The position numbers and the translations under genes were made by a program. A stretch of DNA of 64,000 nt from JBJXGV01 sp046160485 (GTDB lineage: Bacteria; Orphanbacterota; Orphanbacteria; JBJXGV01), in assembly GCA_046160485.1 (NCBI GenBank), contig JBJXGV010000028.1:186001-250000 (forward strand), read 5' to 3'. Positions 15,829 through 24,729 of the stretch are shown here, in pieces (the first letter of the stretch is position 1; every line of letters begins with the position of its first letter). The notes beneath the pieces are model-generated. The model was not told the origin of the DNA and ran no database searches. It worked only from the letters and a program-made list of their open reading frames with translations.

Positions 15829-18345
15829 ATGACTGATGTAAGAATTCCTCCCTTCGCGGCGCACTTGCCTCGCGCGCTGCTCATTGCGATCGCACCGTTC
15901 CTCTTCTTGCTCATCGTCATCGGTGTGCTCGACCTCTATCGAGCCGATCGTCCGGCCGAAAGTTATCGCTTCGACGAGCAGTCGCTTCGCATCCGTTCGG
16001 TCACGGCCGGCGGCGCAGCGGAACGCGCGGGACTTCAGCGAGGCGACGCGATCCGCTCGATCGACAACACGCCGATCGGCTCGATTCGCGACATGCACGC
16101 CGCCACTTCGAACCTGCGCGTCGGCGACACCGTCTCCATCGGCATCGTCCGCGGAGACCAGCCGCTCGTGATTTCCTTCACAATCGAACGGCTCGACCGA
16201 GAGGCGCGTCTGCACAAATCCTCTCTGGCGGCGATCGCGCTTTCCTTCCTCGCACTCGGACTCGTCGTCGTTCTGCGCCGCGCGGACACACTGGCCATCG
16301 TCTTTTACTCGCTCAGCCTCGTCCTTTCGTTCGTCATCGCCCCCGTTCCCACATACGACGCGCTCGCGTGGAATCTCTTCGTCAACGCGCTCTACCGCGC
16401 GTCGTTCGCACTCCTCCCCACGCTTTTTCTCCACTTCTTCCTGATCTTCCCGTTTCGCCGCCAGATCATCCGCCGCGTTCCTCGATTCATTCCGTCGATG
16501 TACGTGTTGAGCATCGTGCTCTTCGGCGTGACCGTGACACTCGATGTCGTCTTTCACCTGAAGGGCCGCGACGATCTGATTCCTGCGATCGTGTTGTTCT
16601 CGACCGCCAACTCGTTTCTCATTGTCGCCGGCCTTGTCGCCGGGATCGTGAGTTTCGTCATCGCGTATCTTTCGAGTCCCTCCGGAAACGTTCGCCGCCG
16701 CCTAAAGATCGTACTTTGGGGAACGATCCTCGGGTTCTTGCCATTGTTGGTCGGCACGATCACCAAGTCGCTCTTCCCATCGATCGTTCCGCCGGGGAGT
16801 CGCTACTACCATCTCTCGCTCTTCCTCGTGCCGCTTTCATATGCGTACGCGATCATTCGCTACGGGCTCATGGACCTCGAGATCATCGTGAAGCGCGGCG
16901 TGATCTACGCCGTCCTAACGGGGCTCTTGGCCGCGGTCTACTTGTTGTTGGTCGAGGGAATCGGACGCCTCGCGATGATTCATTCCAGCGGCGGCAGCCT
17001 GATCTTGAAGCTGGTTTCGATCTTCTTCATGGCGCTTATTTTCTCGCCGGTTCGTACGAAACTACAGGAGGTGGTCGATCGCATGTTCTACCGCGACCGC
17101 CTCAACTACCGGGAGACGTTGCGCGACGTCGGCGAAGAGATCGCGGGCATCATCGAACTCGAGCCGCTCGTCGGACTCTTCGCCCAGCGCATTCGCGATT
17201 CGCTGCGCGTGACCGGAGTCTCGATCTACCTTCGCAACAAGAGCTCTGGACGGTTCCCGTTGGCGGCGCACGCGGGCGACGCTTCGGGAAGCGCGGCGTG
17301 TTACGTGTGGAACTCGACCGACGAAACCCTCGCGTGGGTGTGCGAGCGCCGGCGCCCGCTTCCGATCGAACGCCTGCAGGAGAGCGTGCGCTGGAACCGC
17401 CTCCCGCGCGGCGAGAAGCAGGCGCTTCGCGACCTCGACGCCGCGCTACTCATCCCGCTACTCGCGGGAGGGCAACCTCTCGGCCTCATCATCGTAGGGA
17501 GCAAGATTTCGCAGGAGCTTCACTCCAACGAGGATCTCTCGCTGCTCCAAACGGTCACGGCCCACGCGACGCTCGCGATCGAGAACGCGCTTCTTCACAA
17601 GGAATCGATCGAGCGCGCGCGCCTCGAAGGGGAGTTGCACGTGGCTCGCCGGATCCAGGAGAGTTTCCTTCCCACGGCGCCCCCCGCGATCCCCGGAGTC
17701 GAGCTTTCGGCGCTCAACGTGCCGTGTCTGGAGGTCGGCGGCGACTACTACGACTACATCATGCTCGACGAAAGCCGGCTGCTCGGCCTGGCAATCGGCG
17801 ACGCAAGCGGCAAGGGGATACCCGCGGCGATTCTCATGGCGAGCTTTCAAGCCGCGTTTCACTTGCAGGCGGAAGCGCACCTCTCCCCCGCGCGCGTGCT
17901 TGAGCGAATGAACAAACTGATCGTTCACCAAACGCGCTCCGAACGCTTCGTCACGTTCTTCTACGGAGTTCTCGATGTGGAGAGCCGTGTGCTGACGTAC
18001 TCGAACGCGGGACACAATCCTCCGCTGCTGATTCGCGCCGATGGCACGGCTCTGGCGCTCGACAACGCCGGGCTTCTCCTCGGAGTCAGCCCAGAGACTT
18101 CGTACGAGGACGTGCGTGTTGTGTTGGAGTCGGGCGACCTGCTGCTTCTCTACACGGACGGCGTGACCGACGAACTGAATCCGTCCGACGACATCTTCGG
18201 AATGGAGCGACTCGAGAAGACCCTCTGGGCCAGTACGGAGCTACCGCTTCCCACGATTCTAAACCGCGTCTATTCGTCCGTCGCAGAATTCATGGGGGGC
18301 GCGCCCGAAGACGACATCACGCTTCTCGGCGTGAAGGTCCTCTAA
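15829..18345 (+). CDS. PDZ-7TM-GAF-PP2C serine phosphatase, RsbU/SpoIIE-like
   Basis: An 838-residue membrane phosphatase from ATG 15829, with AAGGAGGA five bases upstream. The order is one TM helix (about 14-33), a PDZ domain (about 45-120; AERAGLQRGDAIRSIDNTPIG), about seven TM helices (130-430), a GAF domain (about 450-590), a coiled linker, and a PP2C SpoIIE domain (about 610-838) with metal motifs GGDYYDY, IGDASGKGIPA and TDGVTDE. SpoIIE phosphatases dephosphorylate STAS anti-sigma antagonists. A STAS protein gene is at the start of the window, but 15 kb away. The PDZ may bind an envelope peptide signal. The partner-switch link is inference. Confidence 0.9.
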   Translation: MTDVRIPPFAAHLPRALLIAIAPFLFLLIVIGVLDLYRADRPAESYRFDEQSLRIRSVTAGGAAERAGLQRGDAIRSIDNTPIGSIRDMHAATSNLRVGDTVSIGIVRGDQPLVISFTIERLDREARLHKSSLAAIALSFLALGLVVVLRRADTLAIVFYSLSLVLSFVIAPVPTYDALAWNLFVNALYRASFALLPTLFLHFFLIFPFRRQIIRRVPRFIPSMYVLSIVLFGVTVTLDVVFHLKGRDDLIPAIVLFSTANSFLIVAGLVAGIVSFVIAYLSSPSGNVRRRLKIVLWGTILGFLPLLVGTITKSLFPSIVPPGSRYYHLSLFLVPLSYAYAIIRYGLMDLEIIVKRGVIYAVLTGLLAAVYLLLVEGIGRLAMIHSSGGSLILKLVSIFFMALIFSPVRTKLQEVVDRMFYRDRLNYRETLRDVGEEIAGIIELEPLVGLFAQRIRDSLRVTGVSIYLRNKSSGRFPLAAHAGDASGSAACYVWNSTDETLAWVCERRRPLPIERLQESVRWNRLPRGEKQALRDLDAALLIPLLAGGQPLGLIIVGSKISQELHSNEDLSLLQTVTAHATLAIENALLHKESIERARLEGELHVARRIQESFLPTAPPAIPGVELSALNVPCLEVGGDYYDYIMLDESRLLGLAIGDASGKGIPAAILMASFQAAFHLQAEAHLSPARVLERMNKLIVHQTRSERFVTFFYGVLDVESRVLTYSNAGHNPPLLIRADGTALALDNAGLLLGVSPETSYEDVRVVLESGDLLLLYTDGVTDELNPSDDIFGMERLEKTLWASTELPLPTILNRVYSSVAEFMGGAPEDDITLLGVKVL

Positions 18346-18428
18346 ACGGAAACAGGGAGGCCTGCGTCGAGCCCAGCCGCTCGCGCACAACCTCCCCTTT
18401 GCAATCCGTGTTGCTAGCGTCTAGGCGA

Positions 18429-18485
18429 CTAACGCATCCATTCGAGAAGATCGGCCAGCGCCCAGAATGTTACCCACAGGAACAT
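18429..18485 (-). CDS. Possible 18-residue hydrophobic peptide
   Basis: ATG 18485-18483 to TAG at 18431-18429, encoding MFLWVTFWALADLLEWMR, a Trp-rich amphipathic or membrane peptide. A perfect AAAGGAGG (18494-18501 on the + coordinates) lies eight bases upstream, which is optimal. The site sits in the loop of a small hairpin (18491-18507), so access may be regulated. It lies about 140 bases downstream of the M28 peptidase stop. I recognise no family. The evidence is only the ribosome site and plausible composition, and chance is possible. Confidence 0.3.
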   Translation of the reverse strand: MFLWVTFWALADLLEWMR

Positions 18486-18490
18486 ACCCA

Positions 18491-18507
18491 CCGCCTCCTT
18501 TCGGCGG
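18491..18507 (-). promoter_or_regulatory. Hairpin holding the ribosome site of the 18-aa ORF
   Basis: On the - strand CCGCC-GAAAGGA-GGCGG forms a 5-bp GC stem whose loop and 3' side contain the AAAGGAGG Shine-Dalgarno. The remaining 18346-18625 gap contains only a weak GGGAGG/CCTCCC pair (18355-18396) after the phosphatase gene; I see nothing else in it. Confidence 0.35.
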
Positions 18508-18625
18508 GGCGGGCAGGGCGTCGTGAGTCGCAGCGCTGGAGAAGCTTCCTGGACTTCGGCGTCCGTCCTCCCCACGGTCTTGCGTCCAAAGTGTCGGCCG
18601 CGGGGAGAAAAAACTTGAGGGCTTG

Positions 18626-20362
18626 TTAGCGAATGAGGACGAACTTTCCGGTCGCCGAGGAAACAAGCCCGCTTGTGGCGCGATCGAAGAGCCGGACCTC
18701 GGCGAAGTAGACGCCGCTATTCGGAGAGCGGCCCTCGCCGAAACGGAAATTGCGCAGAAAGAGCGAATTGCGTCCATCCTTGGCCGGTTCGCGAGGATGT
18801 TCCGCGATGCGCCGCCCCGACGCATCGTAGATGTCGGCTTCGACGTCTTGCGGGACACCCGGCCGAAGCGACACTTCGAAATCGAGGCGCAGTTCGTTCG
18901 CCGCGTCGTCGACACGCGCGGGGCTATTGATGGTTCGAAGCCGGCGAATCTCGTTCTTGAGCACGTTCATCGAGAGGCGCGCATCGTTGTTGGAGAGTGT
19001 CGCTTCGCTGATGCCGCCCGCGGTCACGCGCGCGAAGAGAGGCGCCGCCCCTTCGTCGGCGTCGCCGACGCTCCATCGGATGAAGACGCGCTTGTAGAAC
19101 CACGGCGCGATCGGCAGATCGATCGACGCGTCTCCGATCATGCGGCTTCCCCCGCCTGGATCCCCGCGCCACAACTCGACGCGGGCACTGCCGAGGCCGG
19201 CGCCGATGACCCCGCCGCGATTGAAGACGCGAACCTCGACGTCGACCGCGTCGCCCACGAAGACGCGCGCACGCGGCACGATAATGTGGGTGGAATCGAC
19301 GACGAGATCGGGCGCGCCATCGGGCGCCTGCGCAAGGCCCGCGATCGTACCGACGACGACTCCCGTTATCGCACGCGCGAGTTCAAGATTGAGATTTTCG
19401 AGCGTGTCGTCCTTCGTGTGGTAGAACGGGTTCTTCAAGTACTTCACGGTCCCGTCGGGGAGAGAGTCGGATTGGTCGGGGAACTGATTTTCGATGAGGA
19501 GCACGGCGTCTTCGCCGAGCGCCCAGAAACTCGCGTGATCGGAGTTCCCGGAGGACGGCGCGAGAATTCGTTTCACTTCGAGATCGGGCGCTAGCTCCGC
19601 GGCGATGGCCGCGAAACGGTCCGCAAGCCACAGGGACGACGCGTTCGTCACGACGTCCACCTTCTCGTGAACCGTGTTGTACGCGATCATGTCGCAGTTC
19701 AGAACACCGAGCAGAAGCTCGCCGGAATCTTCGATTCCGCGGGCGAAGACGCGGCTGCCTTCGAGCGGCGCCTTCGTCGGCGGTCCGAAAGCCTCCTCCG
19801 AACCGAAGGCCACGAGCCCGACATCGAATGGAAGATCGAGCGCGGGCAAGAGCCGCGCGGCCTCGACAAGACACGCGACGCCGCTCGCGTTGTCGTCAGC
19901 GCCCGGGGCCGGGTCATAGAACGCGTCCCACTCGGGCGTCAGCTTTCCTGTCGCATCGTAGTGCGCGGTGAGCAGCACCAATCCGTTCGAGGGTCCGTCA
20001 GCGTGAATGATCGCCATGACGTTCGTCTGCGCCGTGTCGGTGCGCGACGACTCGAACGGAATCAGGAACGCCGAGTCCGGAGCGGCGAGGTAGCGGGCGA
20101 ACAGATCGCGAATCGCGGGCGCATAGCGCAGGCGCGTCTCGGGCCGCTCGGCGTAGCGCGAACCGGGAGCGCCGCTTTCGTCCGTCGACAAGAGCCGGAT
20201 GACGGACGCGATGCTGTCCGCATCGACACGCGCCGCGGACCCGAAAAGGCGCGTTGTGGCCGCGGCCGGTTCGCTCACCGCGAGCGCGGCAAGAACAATC
20301 GATACGGACAAAGCTTGGCGTGCGGCGGTGAAGCGGCGTAGAACGACACGCGAGCATCTCAT
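18626..20362 (-). CDS. Secreted M28 zinc aminopeptidase with C-terminal FlgD-Ig/T9SS-like domain
   Basis: About 578 residues from ATG 20362; a GTG at 20389 is the longer alternative. A signal peptide (basic start, then LSVSIVLAALAVSEPAAA) leads to an M28 domain with the zinc ligands in HYD (TAHYDATGK), PGADDNASG, SEE (FGSEEA), NCDMI and the late His (FYHTKDDT). A beta-rich CARDB-like region follows, then a C-terminal FlgD-Ig-like module (DIYDASGRRIAEH ... NSGVYFAEVRL). Such modules act as type IX sorting domains or cell-surface anchors in FCB bacteria. The enzyme probably cleaves amino acids from extracellular peptides. No T9SS component is encoded here. Confidence 0.88.
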   Translation of the reverse strand: MRCSRVVLRRFTAARQALSVSIVLAALAVSEPAAATTRLFGSAARVDADSIASVIRLLSTDESGAPGSRYAERPETRLRYAPAIRDLFARYLAAPDSAFLIPFESSRTDTAQTNVMAIIHADGPSNGLVLLTAHYDATGKLTPEWDAFYDPAPGADDNASGVACLVEAARLLPALDLPFDVGLVAFGSEEAFGPPTKAPLEGSRVFARGIEDSGELLLGVLNCDMIAYNTVHEKVDVVTNASSLWLADRFAAIAAELAPDLEVKRILAPSSGNSDHASFWALGEDAVLLIENQFPDQSDSLPDGTVKYLKNPFYHTKDDTLENLNLELARAITGVVVGTIAGLAQAPDGAPDLVVDSTHIIVPRARVFVGDAVDVEVRVFNRGGVIGAGLGSARVELWRGDPGGGSRMIGDASIDLPIAPWFYKRVFIRWSVGDADEGAAPLFARVTAGGISEATLSNNDARLSMNVLKNEIRRLRTINSPARVDDAANELRLDFEVSLRPGVPQDVEADIYDASGRRIAEHPREPAKDGRNSLFLRNFRFGEGRSPNSGVYFAEVRLFDRATSGLVSSATGKFVLIR

Positions 20363-20412
20363 GGCGCACGAATATACAGGCAACGCCACAGTCGGTCTAC
20401 GAGACCGATCGG

Positions 20413-20784
20413 CTAAGCGCGCGGGCGTTTACGACTTCGCGGCGCGGGCGGTTCGTCGGACGCCTGCGGGGCCCCAGGCTCGCTCTGCAGCTCCTCGAGC
20501 CGCCTCAAGATCGTGCGGGCAAGATGGAGTGTTTCCTCGAGCGATGCGTTCGCGTAGAGCGTCGTGATGCGCAGGTGTTCGCGCGCCTCGTCGACGCGAC
20601 CCTCATCACGCAGTCGGCGGTACTTCTCGAACAGAGTTCTGAGCGCTCTTTTCCGCCGTTCAAGTCCGACGCGATCGATAGGCTGGTGCACGGGCGCCTC
20701 CTTCGGATACCACGGGGCACCCAGCCCGTTCTGCAAGAGCCATTCCGCTGCCTGTCGCCTCTCACGACGCACGCGCGTGAGCAA
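20413..20784 (-). CDS. Hypothetical Arg-rich helical protein
   Basis: Up to 123 residues from TTG 20784; GTG 20772 is another start, and neither has a good ribosome site. The protein is charged and mostly helical (ALRTLFEKYRRLRDEGRVDEAREHL), with a Pro/Arg-rich basic tail. The middle looks like a TPR-type helix pair. It lies between the FliN-like gene and the peptidase on the same strand, 105 bases after the former. I do not recognise a family. It could be a spurious frame in high-GC DNA, but its composition is more protein-like than the overlapping frames. Confidence 0.45.
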   Translation of the reverse strand: MLTRVRRERRQAAEWLLQNGLGAPWYPKEAPVHQPIDRVGLERRKRALRTLFEKYRRLRDEGRVDEAREHLRITTLYANASLEETLHLARTILRRLEELQSEPGAPQASDEPPAPRSRKRPRA

Positions 20785-20889
20785 TTCGAGCTAAATCTCA
20801 CAAATCTAAGTCGATTCGTGGCGCCTGCCGCGACGACGGCGACGGTTGCCCGCGAAGGGAGAACGAAAATCCCCCAACGCGCGCGGCCG

Positions 20890-21747
20890 TTACGAGAAAA
20901 TCTCCGCCCCCGCCTCCGCCAAACTCGTAACGCGCAGGCCGAAGTTTTCATGCACGACGACCACTTCGCCATACGCCACTGTGCGGTTGTTGACGATCAG
21001 TTCGACCGGTTCGTTGACGAGGCGATTCAATTCGATTACGGAGCCGGGGCGCAGCCGGAGGAGTTCGTCGAGCGAGAGATCGGCCTCGCCGAGCCGCACG
21101 ATGAGAGGAAGGTCGACGTCCATGAGGAGGCCCAGCCGCTCGTCCGGACGCGCCGCTCCTCGCGCGTCGACGTCCGCGTGCGAGTCTTTGCCGACGCCGA
21201 TCTGCGCGAGTCCATCGAACTCCTGCCCCATGCTCAGCACCTTGTCGTGAAGCACGACGCAGACGCTGATGCTGTTCTCGGCCGTGAGGGAGACTTCGGC
21301 GTCGAGCATCTTCACCGGCTCGACGGGCAGAAGCGTGCGGAGCGATGCGAGCCCCTCCTTCGTCATCTCCGCAAACTGCTCGTCCTGCAGCGTGACGCGC
21401 AACTCGCCGAGAGTGCTCGCGAGCGGTTGCATCGCGCTGACGAATTCCGATGCGAGTTGCGACAACGGCGCGCTCTCATCGAGGCCGAAGGCCTGTCGCG
21501 CCCGCGCCTCTTCGCAGATGAGCGCACCGCTGCCGCTGACGCTCCCCTCGTACCGAAAGGCGATCACGAAGGCCCGCTCGGCAAAACGCCCGACGAGCTT
21601 CTCGTGGTTGAATCCAGATTGCACGGAAAGTGAGAGAGCCGCGTCGTTTCCTTTCCACTGCTTCAGCGCTCGCTGCGCGACGCCGCCCCAACCGGGCGCA
21701 TCCGCCGCGACTGCTGCCCCGGGATTTACCGCGTTGTCATCCGCCAT
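20890..21747 (-). CDS. FliN/FliY-like flagellar motor switch protein, long form
   Basis: A 285-residue protein. The last 80 residues are a FliN/SpoA domain (DLPLIVRLGEADLSLDELL, then LRPGSVIELNRLVNEPVELIVNNR). The N-terminal 200 residues resemble the CheC/FliM middle-domain fold of FliY-like proteins, though I see no clear phosphatase motif. It follows fliM by 33 bases. The window also encodes a short canonical FliN (31311-31625), so this copy is an extra SpoA protein. It should sit in the C-ring with FliM and FliG. Whether it acts like FliY on CheY-P is uncertain. Confidence 0.88.
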   Translation of the reverse strand: MADDNAVNPGAAVAADAPGWGGVAQRALKQWKGNDAALSLSVQSGFNHEKLVGRFAERAFVIAFRYEGSVSGSGALICEEARARQAFGLDESAPLSQLASEFVSAMQPLASTLGELRVTLQDEQFAEMTKEGLASLRTLLPVEPVKMLDAEVSLTAENSISVCVVLHDKVLSMGQEFDGLAQIGVGKDSHADVDARGAARPDERLGLLMDVDLPLIVRLGEADLSLDELLRLRPGSVIELNRLVNEPVELIVNNRTVAYGEVVVVHENFGLRVTSLAEAGAEIFS

Positions 21748-21780
21748 CGTGTGCCATCCTCCCTCCGCGCGCGCGAAGCG

Positions 21781-22731
21781 CTACGCGCTTTCGATCCGCG
21801 TCAAACGGATCGCCTTCTTTCCAGAGCGCGACACCGCGCGAGCCCCGAATTTCGCGAGGCCATTCACGGCGACGGCGACCTCTTGTTCGAGCGACACGCC
21901 GAGCCGCAGGACATCACCGGGGCGCAGCGCGAGCAGGTTTCGAACGGTAATCTTCGAGCCGACGATATTCGCGCTGACGCGAACGTTCGCGCGCCCGATG
22001 TGGCGCCGCATCCACGTCGCCTCGTCCTCGCTCGCGCCGACTTCCTCCGCTTCGAGCCACGTCTTCGGTTTGAGCGTGTGAAGCAGCGGCTTGAGGCTGC
22101 CGAACGGGAAACAGATGTGCAAAATCCCGGCGACGTCGCTCATCTTCAGATTGATGACGATCACGATGACCGGTTCGTTCGGACCAAGGAACTGGGCCTG
22201 ATGCGGATTCGACTCGTGCTCCAACTGCACGAACTCGAGCCGCTTGATCGGGTGCCATGCCTCCTGATAGTCGTCGATGATCGTCGAGAAGACGCGCTGC
22301 ACGATGCTCCACTCCAACTCCGTCAATTCGCGCGCGCCGCCGGACGCCGACCCCTTCCCGCCGAGCAGGCGGTCGATCATCGCCGAGGTGAGGTCGAGCC
22401 CCATTTCGAGCGCAACCTTCGAAGTCGTCTCCTTGATTCCGATGAGGGAAAAACACGTCGGATTCGCGAGCGAGCCGAGAAACTCTTCGTACGTGAGCTG
22501 AATCACCGAAACCAGAGAGACGTCGACGATCTGCCGCAAGAGCGTTCCGAAGGAGTACTCGAGCCGGCGGACGAGATTCTCGTGAAGGCCGGAGAGCGTG
22601 CGGATCTGCTCCTGCGCCACCCTTCGCGGACGCTTGAAATTGTACGGCGCGACCTCGCGTGCCGAGTCGCCATCCGGCACGGCCGAGGTCATCAGCGCTT
22701 CGATTTCTTCGATCCGCAGGGCGTCGCTCAT
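21781..22731 (-). CDS. fliM: Flagellar motor switch protein FliM
   Basis: A 316-residue FliM. The N-terminus (MSDALRIEEIEALMTSA) is a degenerate form of the CheY-binding segment. The middle domain follows (VSVIQLTYEEFLGSLANPT through the MIDRLLGGKG motif), then a SpoA domain with NLLALRPGDVLRLGVSLEQ. FliM forms the C-ring wall between FliG and FliN and receives CheY-P. It lies just after the membrane protein gene and 33 bases before the long FliN-like gene, so all three appear co-transcribed with the sigma factor. Confidence 0.95.
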   Translation of the reverse strand: MSDALRIEEIEALMTSAVPDGDSAREVAPYNFKRPRRVAQEQIRTLSGLHENLVRRLEYSFGTLLRQIVDVSLVSVIQLTYEEFLGSLANPTCFSLIGIKETTSKVALEMGLDLTSAMIDRLLGGKGSASGGARELTELEWSIVQRVFSTIIDDYQEAWHPIKRLEFVQLEHESNPHQAQFLGPNEPVIVIVINLKMSDVAGILHICFPFGSLKPLLHTLKPKTWLEAEEVGASEDEATWMRRHIGRANVRVSANIVGSKITVRNLLALRPGDVLRLGVSLEQEVAVAVNGLAKFGARAVSRSGKKAIRLTRIESA

Positions 22732-22740
22732 CGCGATTTC

Positions 22741-23454
22741 CTAGCGGCCCGCGGTTTTCACGCGCCCGACACCGGATTGCGACAGAGCGCCCGCGACTTC
22801 CATACGGCGGCGCTGCAATCCCAGGACGAGGTTGATGTCATCCGCGCTCGCACCGAGCGCGCGCGAAATCTCTTCACCCGACATACCCGTCGATGAGAGA
22901 CGCAGGATCTTCGCCCAGACATTCTCCGCATCGCCCTCGCGGTCGCGTGAGGCAGCGACGCTCAACACGACGCTATCCGCGCGCGGGGGCGCCGGCGGGT
23001 CGATCGGCGCGGCAGCGACCGCGCCGCGGCGCGCGATCGGACGCTTGCGCGGCTTGGCACTGATGCCCCGCGCGCCCGTGACGATCGCCATACCGATGAG
23101 GACGCCGCCTGCGACTCCCGCGCCAGCCAAGAGCGGCGTGTTCGATGCGGCAGCGGCAAGCCACGCTTGCGCGATACGAACGGGATTGTTCGCGGCACGC
23201 ATCGTTTCGATCTCTTCGCGCGCAAGCGCCGCGTGCTCGAGCTCCGTCTGCGCGCTTTCCAGAGCCAGCACAAGCCGCTCGGCTTCGTCGGTGCGAACGA
23301 ACTCCCCCGCCGGCGGCGCGCCCGCGCTCACTCCGGCGACCGCCTGCGCCGCCATCGCGACGCTGTACAACAGCGCGCTCGCCAAGAGCGCCGCAAGTTT
23401 CGTCCGGCGCCGCGTGCTCCCCTTGCTTCGATTACAGTCCTTCAGCGATTCCAT
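22741..23454 (-). CDS. Membrane protein of flagellar cluster with C-terminal helix-turn-helix-like segment
   Basis: 237 residues from ATG 23454, chosen because AAAGGAG lies seven bases upstream; the open frame extends further. There is an N-terminal hydrophobic signal or anchor (about 20-40), a coiled stretch rich in Glu/Ala, a second hydrophobic segment (about 105-125) and a basic Pro-rich linker. The C-terminal region (VWAKILRLSSTGMSGEEISRALGASADD) resembles the DUF6115-type motif often found beside fliA. The function of that family is unknown to me. It is 12 bases after the sigma factor gene and 10 bases before fliM. Confidence 0.65.
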   Translation of the reverse strand: MESLKDCNRSKGSTRRRTKLAALLASALLYSVAMAAQAVAGVSAGAPPAGEFVRTDEAERLVLALESAQTELEHAALAREEIETMRAANNPVRIAQAWLAAAASNTPLLAGAGVAGGVLIGMAIVTGARGISAKPRKRPIARRGAVAAAPIDPPAPPRADSVVLSVAASRDREGDAENVWAKILRLSSTGMSGEEISRALGASADDINLVLGLQRRRMEVAGALSQSGVGRVKTAGR

Positions 23455-23504
23455 CGTGACTCTCCTTTCCGCGCATCCAGCGCGATCCGGCAACGCCCGG
23501 CTTC

Positions 23505-24443
23505 CTAGAGGAGGGACATCAGCTTGACGGGCTGATCGCGGCGCGCGGTGTCCTTCATGCTGCCTTCCTGTTGAAAATCCGCGCCTTCGCTGCCGGCGGC
23601 CAAGAGCGCTTCGCGTTCGGCGCGCAGGCGGCCCCGCAAACGCAGGATCGCCTTCGTGTGAATTTGCGAGACGCGCGATTCCGAAACGCCGAGCGTCGAG
23701 CCGATCTCCTTCAGAGTGAGTTCTTCGTAGTAGTAAAGAATGATCACCAGCTTGTCGCGTTCGGGGAGCGAGTCGAGCGCCGCTTCGAGCACCTTGCGCA
23801 TCTTCTCGACTTCGAGCGCTGCGCCCGGATCGATGCGGCCCTGGTCTTCGACGGTGTCGTGGATACGCATCGTCGAGCTCGAGTCGGTCGGGCTCATGAA
23901 ATCGTCGAGCGATACGAGCGCCGTGCCGCGCACTTCGTCGAGAATCTCGAGGAATTCCGGCACACTGACGGCGAGTTCCTTCGCGACCTCGTCGTCCATC
24001 GCGGGACGGCGCAGGCGATTCTCAAGACGCGCGTAGGCCTCTTCGACACGGCGCGCCTTCTTGCGGACGGAACGCGGGATCCAGTCCATCGAGCGGAGTT
24101 CGTCGAGCATCGATCCGCGAATGCGTGCGATCGCGTACGTCGAGAACTTGTTGTCGCGCGACGGATCGTACCTCTCGACCGCAGAGAGAAGCCCGATGGT
24201 CCCCGAGCCGATGAGATCGTCGATCTCGACCGAAGGCGGAAGCCCGATCGCCAAACGCGCCGCGACGTACTTGACGAGCGGCAAGTATTCGAGAATCAGC
24301 AGCTCCTTCGAGCGCTGGCAGCGGCTCTTCTTGTAGCGACGCCACGCGTCGTCGAGCGCCGGATTGTCACCGACCTTGCGGCCTTCCTTCTTTTCTTCGC
24401 CGTCTGCACTTCGCACGCCCGCCTTCACCCGCTCCTTCTGCAT
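23505..24443 (-). CDS. fliA: Flagellar sigma factor FliA (sigma-28)
   Basis: A 312-residue FliA/WhiG-type sigma factor. Region 2 reads IDDLIGSGTIGLLSAVERYDPSRDNKFSTYAIARIRGSML in two overlapping motifs, followed by the typical DWIPRSVR. Regions 3 and 4 follow, with the helix-turn-helix ELTLKEIGSTLGVSESRVSQ. The acidic/basic N-terminal 30 residues and a C-terminal 35-residue tail are extra. It should read the TAAA-N15-GCCGATAC promoter in front of flagellin, and FlgM (54421-54735) is its likely anti-sigma factor. It is the eighth gene of the run from fliP. Confidence 0.95.
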   Translation of the reverse strand: MQKERVKAGVRSADGEEKKEGRKVGDNPALDDAWRRYKKSRCQRSKELLILEYLPLVKYVAARLAIGLPPSVEIDDLIGSGTIGLLSAVERYDPSRDNKFSTYAIARIRGSMLDELRSMDWIPRSVRKKARRVEEAYARLENRLRRPAMDDEVAKELAVSVPEFLEILDEVRGTALVSLDDFMSPTDSSSTMRIHDTVEDQGRIDPGAALEVEKMRKVLEAALDSLPERDKLVIILYYYEELTLKEIGSTLGVSESRVSQIHTKAILRLRGRLRAEREALLAAGSEGADFQQEGSMKDTARRDQPVKLMSLL

Positions 24444-24453
24444 CGCTCTCCCC

Positions 24454-24729
24454 CTACGAAGTTTCGCTCGCCTTATGCTTCGCGTCCGTCGTCTCCTTGC
24501 GCTCTTCGTTCTCGGAAACGATTGCGGTCAGCAGCGAACGGACTGTGACAAATCCGATGAGATTGAAAACGATCGTCACGATGAGAAAGGCCAAGCCCAC
24601 GCGTACGAATAGCGCCTGGCCGGAAACTCCCTGAAACGAACCGATGAGAAGCACGAGCGTCGCGCCCGCCAAGCCCGCGAGCTTCGCGACCGTTCCCACC
24701 AGTCCATAGATCGTCGAGCGTGGCTTCAT
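24454..24729 (-). CDS. Small two-TM protein between flhF and fliA
   Basis: 91 residues from ATG 24729, which overlaps the flhF stop (ATGA). Two hydrophobic segments (about 9-33 and 41-66) are followed by a charged tail (SENEERKETTDAKHKASETS). In most flagellar clusters the MinD-like flhG gene lies in this place; no P-loop is present here. The protein could be an inner-membrane factor linked to FlhF, but I do not recognise a family. Confidence 0.65.
   Translation of the reverse strand: MKPRSTIYGLVGTVAKLAGLAGATLVLLIGSFQGVSGQALFVRVGLAFLIVTIVFNLIGFVTVRSLLTAIVSENEERKETTDAKHKASETS

Noticed and set aside
18355..18396. GGGAGG/CCTCCC pair after the phosphatase gene as a terminator
   Set aside because: A 30-base loop and a six-base stem make it unconvincing.
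18421..18915. 164-residue open frame on the - strand overlapping the M28 peptidase
   Set aside because: It has Arg/Ser-rich composition typical of an antisense or shifted high-GC frame, and most of it lies inside the clear peptidase gene.
20777..20801. GTGAG-N15-CTCAC inverted repeat before the hypothetical gene, considered as an operator
   Set aside because: Only five matched bases on each side and overlapping the uncertain start of the gene.
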